From NCBI RefSeq assembly GCF_900091725.1, contig NZ_FMBW01000071.1, positions 248,001 through 312,000 of the forward strand: a DNA stretch of 64,000 bases. The letters run 5' to 3'. Made by a program: the position numbers and the translations under genes. Source of the DNA: Streptomyces sp. DvalAA-43. Lineage in GTDB: Bacteria > Actinomycetota > Actinomycetes > Streptomycetales > Streptomycetaceae. Under the pieces are notes generated by a model. It was not told the DNA's origin and did not search any database. It saw only the letters and a program-made list of their open reading frames with translations. Below, in pieces: positions 51,092-59,347 of the stretch. Position 1 is the stretch's first letter. Each line of letters begins with the position of its first letter.

Positions 51092-51759
51092 ACCTCACGG
51101 GCCTGCACCACCGCTTGCTTGCAGACGTGCTCGCCGTAGGCGGCGCCTACCCTCTCGCACTCACCGGCGACTACGCGGTCCAGGCCCATGGCCTGGTCGA
51201 CCGGCTCAGCCAGGACCTCGATGTCGCAACCGAGAACCCAGATCCTATGGAGGACATCGCGACCGTCGTGCGCATCGGGCTGGAGCAGCGCGGATGGCAC
51301 GTAGAAGCCCTGGAGACAGACCCGCTGTCCGCACGCCTGATCGTGACCGACCCTGCCAGCCGCGAAGAGTGCGAGGTCGACATCCTCAAGGAAGCACTCT
51401 GGCGACCACCCGTACACACCGAGCGCGGCTTGGTGCTGTCCCTCGAAGACGTCGTCGGCACCAAGGTCCGCGCCCTGGCCGACCGCGGACTCGCCAGGGA
51501 CCTGATCGACGTACAGGCCGCCACGAGCCGATGGAGCCCCGTCGAACTCGAAGAGCTCGGCCGACGCCATGCCCGCGACTCCTTCGACCTCAGCGAGCTT
51601 CAAGCGCGGCTGAGCGGGGCCGACTGGATCGACGACACGGAATTCGCCGCCTACGGACTCGACGCGCAGGCAATTATCGGGCTGCGCCGGTGGGCACAGA
51701 CCTGGGCTGACGACATCGGCGAACGGCTCCAGGAGCTGGAAGCTCCGCACGAAGACTGA
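51088..51759 (+). CDS. AbiEii/AbiGii-type nucleotidyltransferase toxin
   Basis: 223 residues from GTG 51088. Nucleotidyltransferase fold: YPLALTGDYAVQAHGLVDRL SQDLD shows the G-G/D-x-A-x-x-x-H-G start and the D-x-D-like metal site SQDLDVAT; ECEVDILKEA gives the third acidic residue; ARDLIDVQAATSRWSP is the C-terminal helical part. AbiEii toxins transfer nucleotides to tRNA or other targets and cause growth arrest in phage defence. Sole cargo, with its partner, of a 1.4-kb att-bounded segment. Confidence 0.8.
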   Translation: MNLTGLHHRLLADVLAVGGAYPLALTGDYAVQAHGLVDRLSQDLDVATENPDPMEDIATVVRIGLEQRGWHVEALETDPLSARLIVTDPASREECEVDILKEALWRPPVHTERGLVLSLEDVVGTKVRALADRGLARDLIDVQAATSRWSPVELEELGRRHARDSFDLSELQARLSGADWIDDTEFAAYGLDAQAIIGLRRWAQTWADDIGERLQELEAPHED

Positions 51760-51823
51760 TGGCCGTATGGAGACCGGGCGGCACTCGGCAGGATACGCAT
51801 CAGGCTGCTCAGACCTCAGCGAC

Positions 51824-51853
51824 CGTGCCCTTCGGAGCGGACAACAGCAGTCA
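51824..51853 (+). repeat. att arm motif, core 6
   Basis: CGTGCC-N8-CGG-AC-AACAGCAGTCA, 117 bp before the core at 51941. Like core 2 it has AC where cores 3-5 have TG. Confidence 0.7.
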
Positions 51854-51940
51854 GGAGCAGCGCTCGGAGACCACGCCCGCCTTGACCGCCCCGGTCAAAC
51901 ACGCAGGTCGGAGCTGCTTCAGCCGTCCAGGAACTGTTAA

Positions 51941-51982
51941 TTCCCGATCTCGGAGCGCGAGTTCGTCTCTCGTCACCCGCTC
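51941..51982 (+). repeat. att core 6 (most diverged), right end of the island
   Basis: Differs from the tRNA copy at five positions (TTCCCGATCTCGGAGC and GTTCGTCTC); the last 16 bp are intact. The most decayed copy, consistent with the oldest junction. Confidence 0.88.
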
Positions 51983-51989
51983 CATGACA

Positions 51990-52018
51990 AATGCCCCAGG
52001 TCGGCAACCTGGGGCATT
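51990..52018. terminator. Hairpin after att core 6
   Basis: Perfect 12-bp stem AATGCCCCAGGT-CGGCA-ACCTGGGGCATT. It also lies downstream of the leftward deacetylase gene. Confidence 0.8.
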
Positions 52019-52093
52019 GTCGGCGGTCTCCGGGGACCGGTGGCGGCGGTCGTCGTTGATGGTCTCCGGGGTGGCGGTACGGGCGGGGCTCGG

Positions 52094-52876
52094 TCAGCGG
52101 ACGGGGAAGCCGAAGGAGTAGCCCTGCTGCCTCAGCCAGGGCAGCACCTCGCGGAGGGCTGCCAGGGTCTGGGAGCGGTCTCCGCCCGCGTCGTGGAAGA
52201 GGACGGTCGGTCCGTTGGAGATCTCGCTCTTGACGGTGGCGACCATGGCGTCCACGCCGGGATGCTCGAAGTCCTTGGTGTCGACGTTCCAGCCCAGCGG
52301 CCGCATTCCCCGGGACGCGGCGAGGTGTCGGCTGTACGGGGTGAAGGCGCCGCCCGGGGCCCGGTAGTACTGCGGGCGGACGCCGCCGGACGCCTTGGTG
52401 ATCATGCGTTCGGCGTCCAGGATCTGCTGGGACTGGTAGGCCTCGGACTTCTTGTCCATGGAGGTGTCGTGCGAGACCGTGTGGTTGCACAGCCGGTGCC
52501 CGCCCGCCACGACCGCCTTGACCAGGTCCGGGTACGCCTGGGCCTGTGTGCCCACCATGCAGAACGTGGCCTTTACACCGTTGTCCTTCAGCAGTTGCAG
52601 CACCTGGGGCGTCCAGGTCGGGTCCGGTCCGTCGTCGATGGTGATGTTGACGCCCCGGGCGCCGCGGTCCGAGGCGTGCGCGATGTCTTCCGCCACCTTG
52701 GTCACGGCCCCGTCCTGGTGCCGGGCGTCCGGCGTCGAGACATGTGCTCCCGGCTGCCGCCCTCCGGCGGTGTCGGCCTGCGCGGTCCAGACCGAGGTGG
52801 CCGCGGCCATCGCCGTCACACCGAGCGCCGCCGCGAGAAGCTTGCTGTGCCAGCCCCTTCCCTTGTGCTTTGCCAT
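52094..52876 (-). CDS. Secreted polysaccharide deacetylase (NodB domain)
   Basis: 260 residues with an N-terminal signal peptide (KLLAAALGVTAMAAATSVWT, cleavage near AQA-DT). NodB motifs: ITIDDGPDP (catalytic base and metal Asp), HTVSHDT (metal His pair), RAPGGAF, WNVDTKDF and VLFHDAGG. Carbohydrate esterase family 4 removes N-acetyl groups from peptidoglycan or chitin-like polymers outside the cell. The TIDDGP variant for the usual TFDDGP is harmless. First chromosomal gene to the right of the island. Confidence 0.9.
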   Translation of the reverse strand: MAKHKGRGWHSKLLAAALGVTAMAAATSVWTAQADTAGGRQPGAHVSTPDARHQDGAVTKVAEDIAHASDRGARGVNITIDDGPDPTWTPQVLQLLKDNGVKATFCMVGTQAQAYPDLVKAVVAGGHRLCNHTVSHDTSMDKKSEAYQSQQILDAERMITKASGGVRPQYYRAPGGAFTPYSRHLAASRGMRPLGWNVDTKDFEHPGVDAMVATVKSEISNGPTVLFHDAGGDRSQTLAALREVLPWLRQQGYSFGFPVR

Positions 52877-53073
52877 GTCCGCCCGCCCCTTTGCCGTCTC
52901 CGCCGATGCCGTGCACCCATCAAGTCATACGAACGTCTCTGCGAGAAAGCTCTGTTACCGATCGCGGACGAATCCGCAGGGGACCGGCGACAACTGGAGG
53001 AGCTCCGCGACAGAGGAGGGGGCGCGACGGTCCCGGGGAGGGGTCGGCGCAGGCGGCCCCCGCAAGCGGCGAA

Positions 53074-53098
53074 GAGCCCGCCAGCAAGCTGACGGGCT
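53074..53098 (-). terminator. Hairpin after the gene at 53132
   Basis: GAGCCCG/CGGGCTC outer stem extended by AGC/GCT with a short mismatch; lies 34 bp past the leftward stop codon. Confidence 0.6.
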
Positions 53099-53131
53099 CC
53101 TGCGAAGGACCGGGGCTAACCTGCCATCAGG

Positions 53132-53731
53132 TCAGATCGTCGGTGTGTCGTCGACGATCTCCTTGTGCGGTTCGACGACGAACTTCCAGCCCTCGCTGGG
53201 CTCCAGGAAGCGCACTCGGGTCGGGTAGATGTCCAGGGCGCGGCGGTCGCGGTTCTGGTTGTTCGTGTTCTTCCGTCCCCGGGCCGGCTCCTCGAAGAGG
53301 TCGACCTTGACGTCCGGGACCGCGACGGTCTCCTCGCTCCAGCGCTGAACGATCCCCGCACCGAAGGCGTCCCGGGCGGCGGTGTAGAGCGAATCCAGGG
53401 ATTCCTTGTTCCCGTTGGGAACGAAGAGGGCGAGATTCAGGAGGACGCCGGCGCTCTGAAGAACCTCGATTTCTTCCCCGGTCTTGTCGGCGACCCAGAT
53501 CCCGCGCTCTTCGGCATTGTCCGGGAGAACGTGGATTTCCTCACCGAAGACCGTCTTCGCGATGAAGGACCCTCCCTCGAAATTCTTACCCGGCTTTGTG
53601 AGGAAAGCCGGGGCGTAGCAGTCGAGAGGAAGGCCGTCCGCCTCCGCCGAGACGAAGATTTCGTCCTGGAGACCCAACTCCGAAACCTCTTCGGCCGTAA
53701 GACGACGAGCCGTAGCCTTCTCGGTATTCAC
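53132..53731 (-). CDS. Hypothetical protein
   Basis: 199 residues, not recognised. Acidic and soluble: LTAEEVSELGLQDEIFVSAE, KNFEGGSFIAKTVFGEEIHV, LLNLALFVPNGNKESLDSLY, VRFLEPSEGWKFVVEPHKEI. GTG 53731 follows an A-rich tract and GGGG. Codon use is less GC-biased than its neighbours, so it may be a later arrival. Standing alone between two unrelated genes. Confidence 0.65.
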   Translation of the reverse strand: MNTEKATARRLTAEEVSELGLQDEIFVSAEADGLPLDCYAPAFLTKPGKNFEGGSFIAKTVFGEEIHVLPDNAEERGIWVADKTGEEIEVLQSAGVLLNLALFVPNGNKESLDSLYTAARDAFGAGIVQRWSEETVAVPDVKVDLFEEPARGRKNTNNQNRDRRALDIYPTRVRFLEPSEGWKFVVEPHKEIVDDTPTI

Positions 53732-54326
53732 GCCATTCCCCTTTTTTCGTGGCGTACTGTGAATTCACTGAAAGCCTACCACGAAAACGATCAGTCAGTT
53801 CCTTCCCAATTCCCTCTGGGAGTACGGCGGAAGAGCCCTCACGCCTTGTCGGCGAAACGCCGGGACGCGTCGGGAAATGCGGCAAGTTTCGAGAGGTTGC
53901 CCGCCCACGGGCTTCGGCGGAGATTTCGGATAGCAAGCCGGTCGGCCGTCAAGACGGTCGGCCACCAGGTGGAATGCGCGCAAAATTGGCGGAATGGAAA
54001 CAAGTGGGCAGAAGGCGCCCGGTCGTTGAGGGGGGGGCTGGGTGCCCCGACCGGCCCTTCGGGGAGTCGCGGGTGTGGGACGGCTGCATCCCGTCCCGTC
54101 CGGTCCGGCCCGTACGAGCCCTGCGGCAAGGGGCGTTGAAGGCGGTCGCCCGCGATGCCGAAGCTGCCGGGGACGACTGGTGGCCGGACTCGGCGCGGGC
54201 GGTGTTCGCGGGCGGCGTTCGCGGGCGACACACGGCAACGCGGACGACCATCACATCCGGCCGCTCGAAGCGCCGGCTGCGGTGTTTGGCCTCCGGCCGG
54301 GGCGGTGGCCGCGCAGAGTGGTCCCC
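53732..54326. other. Intergenic, nothing recognised
   Basis: 595 bp. AT-rich near 53740-53800 (promoter of the leftward gene), then GC-rich with a run of nine G at 54030-54038. Overlapping open frames look like composition artefacts. Confidence 0.4.
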
Positions 54327-55073
54327 ATGACGACACCCGCGCGGCTGCTCCGCTCCTTCGCCCGCACCCGTGCCTCGCTCGACGGTGAGGAGATCACGTA
54401 CTGGTGGTCCGGGGACGTGTACTCCTGGGCCCCGGACGAGCCCTATCAGCGCGTCTTCGGCTTTGAAGGGCTCAATGTCGCCCGGCTGGTCCAGGACGCC
54501 AAGGCCGGCCCGGACGCCTATCAGCTGCTCACCCGCGAGGCCGCCTTCTACCTGGACCCCGCCACCCGCGAGATCCTGGAGACCTGGCAGGACCTGCCGG
54601 TGGTGCACGTCTGGAACGACCCGGCGAACCAGAAATGGCGCCCCTTCCCGATCCCGACGACCGAGCTCGGCGGGCAGGTCTGCTTCAGCCTGGAGATCCC
54701 GCTGGCCTACCCCTCGCCGCTGCCGGTGGCCCAGTACCCCGTCCACTCGGCCGGTGACACCTACAAGGCCCTGGAACTCTTCCAATTCTTCGCCGACCGC
54801 GCCGACCTGGCAGGTTCGGCACCCGGCGTCCCGGCCACCATGTCGTGGACCCGGATGTCCCCGTGGCTCCCGTGGATGGCCCGCGGCCAGGCGCCCGGCG
54901 GCCTCACCTTCCACTGCCGGGGCCACAAGCTCGGCTCGTACGCCGAGGTCCCCGAGCGGACCCGCGCCCACATCGCCGACCGCCACCCGGAGTTCGCCCA
55001 CGCCCCGGAGAAGTGGAGCGAGCCGAACGAGACCAGTTGGACGTACTTCCGGAAGCTCAACCCGCCGAAGTAG
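54327..55073 (+). CDS. DUF1838 family protein
   Basis: 248 residues: GEEITYWWSGDVYSWAPDEP, GFEGLNVARLVQ, HVWNDPANQKWRPFPIPT and MSWTRMSPWLPWMARGQAPG are typical of DUF1838, a soluble family of unknown function rich in Trp. The ATG at 54327 lacks a ribosome site and may be leaderless. Its 3' end overlaps the converging gene by 17 bp. Confidence 0.8.
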   Translation: MTTPARLLRSFARTRASLDGEEITYWWSGDVYSWAPDEPYQRVFGFEGLNVARLVQDAKAGPDAYQLLTREAAFYLDPATREILETWQDLPVVHVWNDPANQKWRPFPIPTTELGGQVCFSLEIPLAYPSPLPVAQYPVHSAGDTYKALELFQFFADRADLAGSAPGVPATMSWTRMSPWLPWMARGQAPGGLTFHCRGHKLGSYAEVPERTRAHIADRHPEFAHAPEKWSEPNETSWTYFRKLNPPK

Positions 55074-56046
55074 CACAGGGAAGAGTTCCAGGAAGGGGGC
55101 CGCCGGGAAGGGCGAGCTGCTTCGGCGTGGTGCGGTCCAGGAGGCCCTTCGTCCCGGGCTGCTTCAGGTGGGTGAGGAGGTCGTCTAGGGCCTGGGTGAG
55201 GTCTTCGGAGTTGGCCGGGGTGAACCATGTGGTGCGGATGCGTTCGTTGTTGCCGTTCGGGGTCTCGTGGTCGGCGGCCAGTCGGTGCAGGGAGCGGGTC
55301 CCGTCGCCCAGGGTGCGGCCGACGCCCTGGAAGAGGCCGCGGACGTACCGGTCGGCGTGGTCGGCGGGGATGCGCTGACCGATGGCCCAGGACGTGAGCG
55401 CGGCGAGGTACGCGTAGTGGGTGGTCAGTGTCCCCGTCAGTGCGGAGAAGACGTCGAAGGCCGTCTCGTCCTCGACCGGCTGCGCCCCGCCCAGCCGCTC
55501 GAAGAGCGCGTCCGCGACCGGGTGGGACGGAAACGTCACCGTGACGGAGCGGCGTTCTCGTACGGAGGGCAGGGGGATGGCGCGTACCGACGCGGCGTCG
55601 GTGGCGAGGATCCGGCGCAGGTCGTCGTTGGCGACGCCGGCCATCACGTTGACCACCGTCCTGCCGTCGGCGACCTCCAGGCCCGCCAGTGCTTCGTGCC
55701 GGTCGTGACGGCGCACGGCGATGATGACCGGCTCGGAACGGTCCACCACCTCCTGGTTGTCGGCGCAGACCCGTACGCCCTCGTAGCGCTCGGACAGTTC
55801 TGCGGCCGTGCGGGCTCCCCGGGGGGAGAGGAACACCTCCGTCTCCGCCTCCTGCGATGCGCCGGAGGCGTCGCGCAGGCCCGTCACGATGGCCCGGCCG
55901 GTCTCGCCCACTCCGATGATGCCGATGCGCTGCGCTGTCTCTTCCTCCGTGGTGTGTGGGGGCCTCGGCCCAGGTGGGTCCGGGGCGGGGCGCCGCTCCC
56001 CGAGCGGTGTCAGCGGGACGGTTGGCGCGGCTGGCGCGGTCGGCTC
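55057..56046 (-). CDS. NAD(P)-dependent reductase, ProC-like
   Basis: About 329 residues. Rossmann loop RIGIIGVGETGRAIVTGLRD, then EVFLSPRGARTAAELSERYE, VIIAVRRHDRHEALAGLEV and VVNVMAGVANDDLRRIL match pyrroline-5-carboxylate reductase-like enzymes (IG-x-G-x-M, A-V-K-P, S-x-x-A-G). The C-terminal helical part is divergent. The start is unclear: a GGAGGAAGAG run stands just before the Rossmann motif but no ATG/GTG follows, so I used GTG 56046, which overlaps the upstream gene by 37 bp. Last gene of a three-gene leftward cluster. Confidence 0.7.
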   Translation of the reverse strand, partial: EPTAPAAPTVPLTPLGERRPAPDPPGPRPPHTTEEETAQRIGIIGVGETGRAIVTGLRDASGASQEAETEVFLSPRGARTAAELSERYEGVRVCADNQEVVDRSEPVIIAVRRHDRHEALAGLEVADGRTVVNVMAGVANDDLRRILATDAASVRAIPLPSVRERRSVTVTFPSHPVADALFERLGGAQPVEDETAFDVFSALTGTLTTHYAYLAALTSWAIGQRIPADHADRYVRGLFQGVGRTLGDGTRSLHRLAADHETPNGNNERIRTTWFTPANSEDLTQALDDLLTHLKQPGTKGLLDRTTPKQLALPGGPLPGTLPCATSAG

Positions 56047-56474
56047 CACAGCAGCGCGACCGCCAGGAGGGCCGCCAGGCCGGGGGCCATCCCGGCCCAG
56101 CCCAGGGCCGGGGGCAGGCCGGTGGCGCCGGAGGTGTCCTTGGTGAGCAGGCCGGTCAGCCCCACGCCCGCGCCGAGCACGAACATCGCGGTCACGGCGG
56201 GGCGGGCCCACCGTTTGCCCGCCCTGACGGCCCAGGTCGTCCAGAGCCAGGCGAGGACGCCGAGCGCTCCGACCACGGAGAGGAGGACCAGGTACGTGCT
56301 GACGGCCGAGTCGATCCGGGCCGGGGTGTACGTGGGGTAGCCGGCCCGGATGTGGTCGGCCAGCAGATGGGTGGTGGCGCGGTCGGCGTACGGGACGATC
56401 GTCGCGATCACGGCGAGGCCGAGGCCCGCGTACATCGCTCCGACGGCCCGTCGCTCATGAGGTGTCTTCGTCAT
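56010..56474 (-). CDS. Four-helix membrane protein (hypothetical)
   Basis: 154 residues with four membrane segments: AMYAGLGLAVIATIVPYA, YLVLLSVVGALGVLAWLWTT, AVTAMFVLGAGVGLTGLL, MAPGLAALLAVALLW. No known domain. ATG 56474 overlaps the esterase stop (ATGA), so it is translated with it. Confidence 0.7.
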   Translation of the reverse strand: MTKTPHERRAVGAMYAGLGLAVIATIVPYADRATTHLLADHIRAGYPTYTPARIDSAVSTYLVLLSVVGALGVLAWLWTTWAVRAGKRWARPAVTAMFVLGAGVGLTGLLTKDTSGATGLPPALGWAGMAPGLAALLAVALLWSRPRQPRQPSR

Positions 56475-57511
56475 CGGGACGCCGCCCCTTCGCCCGACTC
56501 GGCGAGGGAGGCCCGGAGGAACGCGAGGATCTCCGTCCGCGCGGCCTCGGCCTGCGGTACGACGCCCGGCAGGCTGAGGAACCCGTGTATGGCCCCCGGG
56601 TATTCGGTGAGCCGCACGGATGTCCCGGCCTCTTCCAGCCGCTCGGCGTAGCGGCGGCCGTGATCGGCCACGGCGTCACGGGTCGGCACCACCACGAGCG
56701 CCGGGGGCAGTTCCTCCAGGCTGTCGGCGTACAGCGGCGAGAGCGCGCGGGCATCGGTCCCCGGGGGAACGGCGAGCCGTTGGAACAGGCGGAGCTGCGG
56801 CTCGGCGAGGCCCGGACCGGACGCGTGCTCGGCGACCGAGGCGTAGTCGAACATCGTCCCGGTCACATCGACAGCGGGGTTGACCAGCACCTGCGCCCTG
56901 AGCCGCAGGCCGGCCTCCCTCGCCCGGATCGCCGTCAGGGCGGTGATCAACGCGCCGCAGCTCTCGCCGAAGACGACCGTCCGGGCCGGGTCCACGCCCC
57001 ACCGTGCGGCATGCCGTATCACGTGCCGGAGCACGTCCCAGCCGTCGTCGACGGCCGCCGACAGCGGGCTGTCCGGGGCGAGTAAGCGGTGCTCGACCGA
57101 GACGACGAGTGCGGGCAGCCGGGCGGCGAGGTGGCTGTTGACCCAGTCGCACTGCACCGCCGTACCCACGAAACCCCCTCCGTGCACATGGAGCACGAGT
57201 GGCAGGGCCGTCCGGTCGGTCCGGGCGGTCAGATCAGTCCGGTCCGTCTGGTCCGTACGGTCGGTCCCGTCTGTGTCTTCGCTGTCGTGGCCGGGCGCCG
57301 GGCGGTACACGCGGACCGGGAGTTCGCGGCCGTCCAGTGCCACGTGCCGCCATTCCGTCGTGGCGCCGGGGTCCGGCTGCCCGGTGAACGCGCGGGCGGC
57401 CTCGGACGCCCGGAAACGGTTCTCCGCGTCGCGGTAGGCGGACAGTTCCTCGTCCGTCATGGCGAGCCAGTCCGGCTCCGGCGGCCGTTGCGCAGCAGTG
57501 GTCTCGGTCAT
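56471..57511 (-). CDS. Alpha/beta hydrolase, hormone-sensitive-lipase-type esterase
   Basis: 346 residues. Oxyanion motif LHVHGGGFVG, nucleophile elbow VFGESCGAL (G-x-S-x-G), a later acid in VPTRDAVAD and His in PGAIHGFLS. Hydrolyses short acyl esters. A low-complexity insert of Thr-Asp-Arg units (DGTDRTDQTDRTDLTARTDR) precedes the oxyanion strand. Divergent from a TetR-type gene, its probable repressor. Confidence 0.87.
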   Translation of the reverse strand: MTETTAAQRPPEPDWLAMTDEELSAYRDAENRFRASEAARAFTGQPDPGATTEWRHVALDGRELPVRVYRPAPGHDSEDTDGTDRTDQTDRTDLTARTDRTALPLVLHVHGGGFVGTAVQCDWVNSHLAARLPALVVSVEHRLLAPDSPLSAAVDDGWDVLRHVIRHAARWGVDPARTVVFGESCGALITALTAIRAREAGLRLRAQVLVNPAVDVTGTMFDYASVAEHASGPGLAEPQLRLFQRLAVPPGTDARALSPLYADSLEELPPALVVVPTRDAVADHGRRYAERLEEAGTSVRLTEYPGAIHGFLSLPGVVPQAEAARTEILAFLRASLAESGEGAASR

Positions 57512-57540
57512 GTCTTCTCCTTGCCCGGGGAATTACGCGA

Positions 57541-57562
57541 CCTCAAGTATCGATACCCGAGG
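57541..57562. promoter_or_regulatory. Operator between esterase and TetR gene
   Basis: Imperfect 22-bp palindrome CCTCAAGTATC/GATACCCGAGG (9 of 11 arm pairs) in the 76-bp divergent gap. Confidence 0.6.
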
Positions 57563-57587
57563 TAGCGAAAACAAGTACCCTGTGGCC

Positions 57588-58160
57588 ATGCCATCGAGCA
57601 CATCCGCCAGACCGCCCGGCCGTCCACGCACGGGCATCAATGCCACGGTCTTCGCCGCCACGCTGAGCACGGTGCGGGAGCTCGGCTACGCGCGCGCCAC
57701 CGTCGAGCGCATCGCCGCCGCGGCCGGTATCGCGAAGTCGACGGTCTACCGGCGCTGGCCGTCGAAGGGCGAGCTGATCGTGGACTGCCTCCTGGACGCG
57801 CTCGGCCCGGCGCCGCTGGAGGGCGGCGACCGGGCCGAGCGCATGGCCTCGGCCATCCGCTGGACAGCGGCCAGGATCGGCGAGCCCGGGGTGGGTGACA
57901 CGTTCGCCGGCGTGTTCAGCGACGCCGTCAGCGACCCGGCCCTGCGCGAGATCCTGTCCACGCGCTTCCAGGCCCCGTACCTGCTCGCCTTCCAGGAGGC
58001 CCTCGGCGAGCCGGAACACCGGGTCCTGTTCTTCATCGACGTCGTCGTCGGCGTCCTGCTCCACCGGATGGGCATGACCGGCGAGCCGATGGCCGATGCC
58101 GATGTCGACGCGCTGGTCGACATGGTCCTGCCGTACTTCGCGGACGGTCCCTGCCCGTAG
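57588..58160 (+). CDS. TetR-family repressor 1
   Basis: 190 residues. The N-terminal helix-turn-helix is VRELGYARATVERIAAAAGI, AKSTVYRRWPSKGELIVDCL; the C-terminal ligand domain is helical (VLFFIDVVVGVLLHRMGM). Divergent from the esterase cluster with a palindrome between, so it likely represses those genes in the absence of a ligand. Confidence 0.88.
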   Translation: MPSSTSARPPGRPRTGINATVFAATLSTVRELGYARATVERIAAAAGIAKSTVYRRWPSKGELIVDCLLDALGPAPLEGGDRAERMASAIRWTAARIGEPGVGDTFAGVFSDAVSDPALREILSTRFQAPYLLAFQEALGEPEHRVLFFIDVVVGVLLHRMGMTGEPMADADVDALVDMVLPYFADGPCP

Positions 58161-58221
58161 GGCCTCTCGCCGGACGGCCCGCGCCCGTGGCCAGTACCTC
58201 TCCGGCGGGCAGGCGGTGCCG

Positions 58222-59172
58222 TCACGCGTCGGTGGTGCCCCGGCGCGTGGACGGGTCGCGGGAGTCGATGTCGTCCATGAAGGCCAGCATCCGGGTGTTG
58301 ACCAGCTCGGGGTGGTCGATCTGCGGTCCGTGGCCGGTCGCCGCGACGATCTCGGCGCGGGCGCCGGGAATCAGGCGGGGCACCCGCTCCAACTGCCGCT
58401 GCGGGTGTACGAGGAGGCTGCGCTTGCCCATGACGAGGTAGAGCGGGGTCCGGATGGAGCGCAACGCGTCCTCGGCCAGCGGCAGAGGTGCGGGACGGCG
58501 AATCCGAAAGGCCCGGGTGCCTGCCTGGACCCACTTCCGCACCTCGGGAACGGCGATGACCGGCTGCTCCAGCCAGGAGGCGAGGCGCGGACGCAGCGCT
58601 TTGGGAGCGAAGCTGGCGAAGAGGCTCACGAAGACCCATGCGAAGAAGCGCAGGCCCACCTTTTCCAGGCCGCCCGGGTCGAGGGCGGTGACGGAGGCGA
58701 GCCGTCCGGGCCGCAGGTGGGCCTGGTTGAGCACCAGCCAGCCGCCGTACGACGAGCCGACGAGGTGGACCCGGTCGAGGCCGAGCCCGTCGAGGGCCTC
58801 GTCCATCCACTGCGCGGCGCGCTCGGGCTGCCACATGGGCTCGCGGTGGACGCTGCGCCCGGCGTCGCCGGGGGTGTCGAGCGCGTAGACGGGCCGTTCG
58901 GCGCTGAGCGCGGGGGTGTTGGGATACCACATCGCCGAGCAGTAGCCCGCGCCGTGGATCAGGACCACTGGGGTGCGGGACTCGGCGGCCGGGTCGGCGG
59001 GGCCGTACCGGTAGACGTGGGTGGTGCCGAAAGTGGTCTCGACGTCGGTCTCGGAGCGGGCCGGCGCACCCAGCGCGTAGACGGCCTCGCAGGCGGCGAA
59101 GTACCGGTCGCGCAGGGTGTCGTTGACATAGCGGCCGATGTCACGGCGGGCACGGGTCGCGTTCTCGGGCAC
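58222..59172 (-). CDS. Alpha/beta hydrolase 2
   Basis: 316 residues from GTG 59172 (GGAGGTG upstream). VVLIHGAGYCSAMWYPN is the oxyanion strand, LVGSSYGGWLVL the nucleophile elbow with Ser, and TGHGPQIDHPELV the His region. Cytosolic esterase or C-C hydrolase type; substrate unknown. Divergent from TetR 2. Confidence 0.85.
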   Translation of the reverse strand: MPENATRARRDIGRYVNDTLRDRYFAACEAVYALGAPARSETDVETTFGTTHVYRYGPADPAAESRTPVVLIHGAGYCSAMWYPNTPALSAERPVYALDTPGDAGRSVHREPMWQPERAAQWMDEALDGLGLDRVHLVGSSYGGWLVLNQAHLRPGRLASVTALDPGGLEKVGLRFFAWVFVSLFASFAPKALRPRLASWLEQPVIAVPEVRKWVQAGTRAFRIRRPAPLPLAEDALRSIRTPLYLVMGKRSLLVHPQRQLERVPRLIPGARAEIVAATGHGPQIDHPELVNTRMLAFMDDIDSRDPSTRRGTTDA

Positions 59173-59186
59173 AGCGTCACCTCCGA

Positions 59187-59230
59187 TGAGGATCCATGGG
59201 ATCCATGGGATCCGGCGGGATCCGGTGGGG
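59187..59230. repeat. Short GGATCC(ATG)G tandem repeats
   Basis: GGATCCATGG units at 10-bp spacing followed by two GGGATCCGG(C/T)G units, upstream of the hydrolase gene. Confidence 0.5.
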
Positions 59231-59250
59231 ATCGATTCTTCGTGATACGA

Positions 59251-59272
59251 CCGTACCATCATGTTGGTACGG
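59251..59272. promoter_or_regulatory. Operator between hydrolase 2 and TetR 2
   Basis: CCGTACCA-TCATGT-TGGTACGG, perfect 8-bp arms; a further GGTACC half follows at 59274. Confidence 0.65.
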
Positions 59273-59347
59273 CGGTACCATGAAGCCCTCCGGGCAGACC
59301 GGAGTACGCAGCCACGACCGACGGGCGGGGACAGGGGACACGGGAGC

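Noticed and set aside
7858-51982. Prophage
   Set aside because: No capsid, terminase, portal or tail genes are seen; relaxase, MobC and DUF2637/DUF3631 genes indicate a plasmid-like mobile element.
53749-54330. 193-codon frame upstream of the DUF1838 gene
   Set aside because: Arg/Gly-rich composition in all frames here and no ribosome site; treated as intergenic.
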